Shown one piece after another: positions 5,108 to 5,570 of a stretch of 5,570 nt of DNA. This DNA comes from an uncultured Pseudomonadota bacterium (GTDB lineage Bacteria > Myxococcota_A > UBA796 > UBA9615). The notes under the pieces were generated by a model. That model ran no database searches. It was not told where the DNA came from and saw only the letters and a program-made list of their open reading frames with translations. A program made the position numbers and the translations under genes. Location: assembly GCA_937907595.1 (NCBI GenBank), contig CALCXL010000779.1, positions 1 to 5,570 of the forward strand, read 5' to 3'. The number at the start of each line of letters is the position of its first letter. The stretch's first letter is position 1.

Positions 5108-5570
5108 GCCCGCTACCCCAGGGAGAGTTTGTCCAGGTGGGCGACGTGCGCATGCATTACCACCAGGTGGGCGAAGGCCGGCCGGTGCTCTGGCTGCACG
5201 GCTCCGGCCCCGGCGCGTCCGGCTGGTCCAACTTCCGGGAGAACGCGCGGTTCCTGGCCGAGCACGGCTTCTGCTCCATCCTGTTGGACGCCGTCGGCTA
5301 CGGGCTGAGCGACAAGCCCACCGACCGCCCCTACACCCTGGAGTTCATGGCGGGCTGCGCGGCCGGCGTGATGGAGGCCCTGGGCCACGCGACCTACACG
5401 ATCGTCGGCAACAGCCAGGGCGGCGCGCAGGCGATCTGGCTGGCGCTGCACCGCCCCGAGCAGGTGGCGGAGCTGGTCCTGATGGCGCCCGGCGGCCTGG
5501 AGGAGCGTGAGGTCTACATGGAGATGCGCGGCATCCGCTCCATGCTCCGCTGCATCTACGGCCCCGAGGG
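5104..5570 (+). CDS. hsaD: Meta-cleavage product hydrolase, HsaD/BphD-like alpha/beta hydrolase, N-terminal part
   Basis: The first 155 codons of an alpha/beta hydrolase cut by the right edge. LHGSGPGASGWSNF (31-44) is the oxyanion-hole loop characteristic of meta-cleavage product hydrolases. DAVGYGLSDKP (62-72) is the conserved strand-turn after it. GNSQGG (102-107) is the nucleophile elbow with S104 as the catalytic serine. The catalytic Asp and His lie beyond the window. HsaD hydrolyses the C-C bond of 4,9-DSHA to 2-hydroxyhexa-2,4-dienoate and DOHNAA. The start overlaps the dioxygenase stop (ATGA), with GAGGAG (5093-5098) five bases before it. The elbow has Gln after the Ser, where BphD/HsaD usually have Leu or Met. 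Related BphD, TodF or MhpC hydrolases cannot be separated by this fragment alone; context decides for HsaD. Confidence 0.88.
   Translation, partial: MSPLPQGEFVQVGDVRMHYHQVGEGRPVLWLHGSGPGASGWSNFRENARFLAEHGFCSILLDAVGYGLSDKPTDRPYTLEFMAGCAAGVMEALGHATYTIVGNSQGGAQAIWLALHRPEQVAELVLMAPGGLEEREVYMEMRGIRSMLRCIYGPE

Overview
This 5.57-kb, very GC-rich window looks like part of a bacterial steroid (cholesterol, bile-acid or androstane-type) ring-degradation cluster. Every recognisable gene fits opening of rings A and B by the 9,10-seco pathway. The codon use (strong G/C at third positions, long open antisense frames), clear GGAG-type Shine-Dalgarno sites and ATGA start/stop overlaps indicate a high-GC bacterium. 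The sequence alone does not decide between Actinomycetota and a high-GC proteobacterial, myxococcal or related lineage. The operator motif is best known from actinobacterial KstR, but the Rieske N-terminus differs from my recollection of actinobacterial KshA.

Layout. On the minus strand, a 3-ketosteroid delta1-dehydrogenase (KstD, 317-1996) is followed by the first 64 codons of a Rieske [2Fe-2S] oxygenase (KshA-like, 192 to beyond position 1). Diverging from kstD on the plus strand are an amidohydrolase-fold protein of unknown role (2112-2972), an HsaA-type flavin-dependent hydroxylase (2969-4156), an HsaC/BphC-type extradiol dioxygenase (4253-5107) and the N-terminal half of an HsaD/BphD-type alpha/beta hydrolase (5104 to beyond 5570). 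Two of the three plus-strand junctions are 4-bp ATGA overlaps. The third is a 96-bp gap holding five 11-bp direct repeats.

How they work together. KstD introduces the 1,2 double bond. A 9alpha-hydroxylase (probably the Rieske protein) then makes ring B open spontaneously to the phenolic 3-HSA. HsaA hydroxylates this to the catechol 3,4-DHSA, HsaC cleaves it meta (4,5-extradiol), and HsaD hydrolyses the C-C bond of the product. The reductase partners (KshB, HsaB) and the regulator are not in the window.

Regulation. Three 14-bp sites match the published KstR (TetR family) consensus TnnAACnnGTTnnA exactly. Two lie in the 115-bp divergent kstD/amidohydrolase promoter region and one lies just upstream of the Rieske gene. 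All three share TGAAAC(R)(Y)GTTC(Y)A, so both strands probably form one regulon.

The least explained parts are the amidohydrolase-like protein, which has lost nearly all canonical metal ligands yet sits first in the hsa operon; the helical-phase 11-bp repeats before hsaC; and a strong hairpin that overlaps the ribosome binding site of the amidohydrolase gene.
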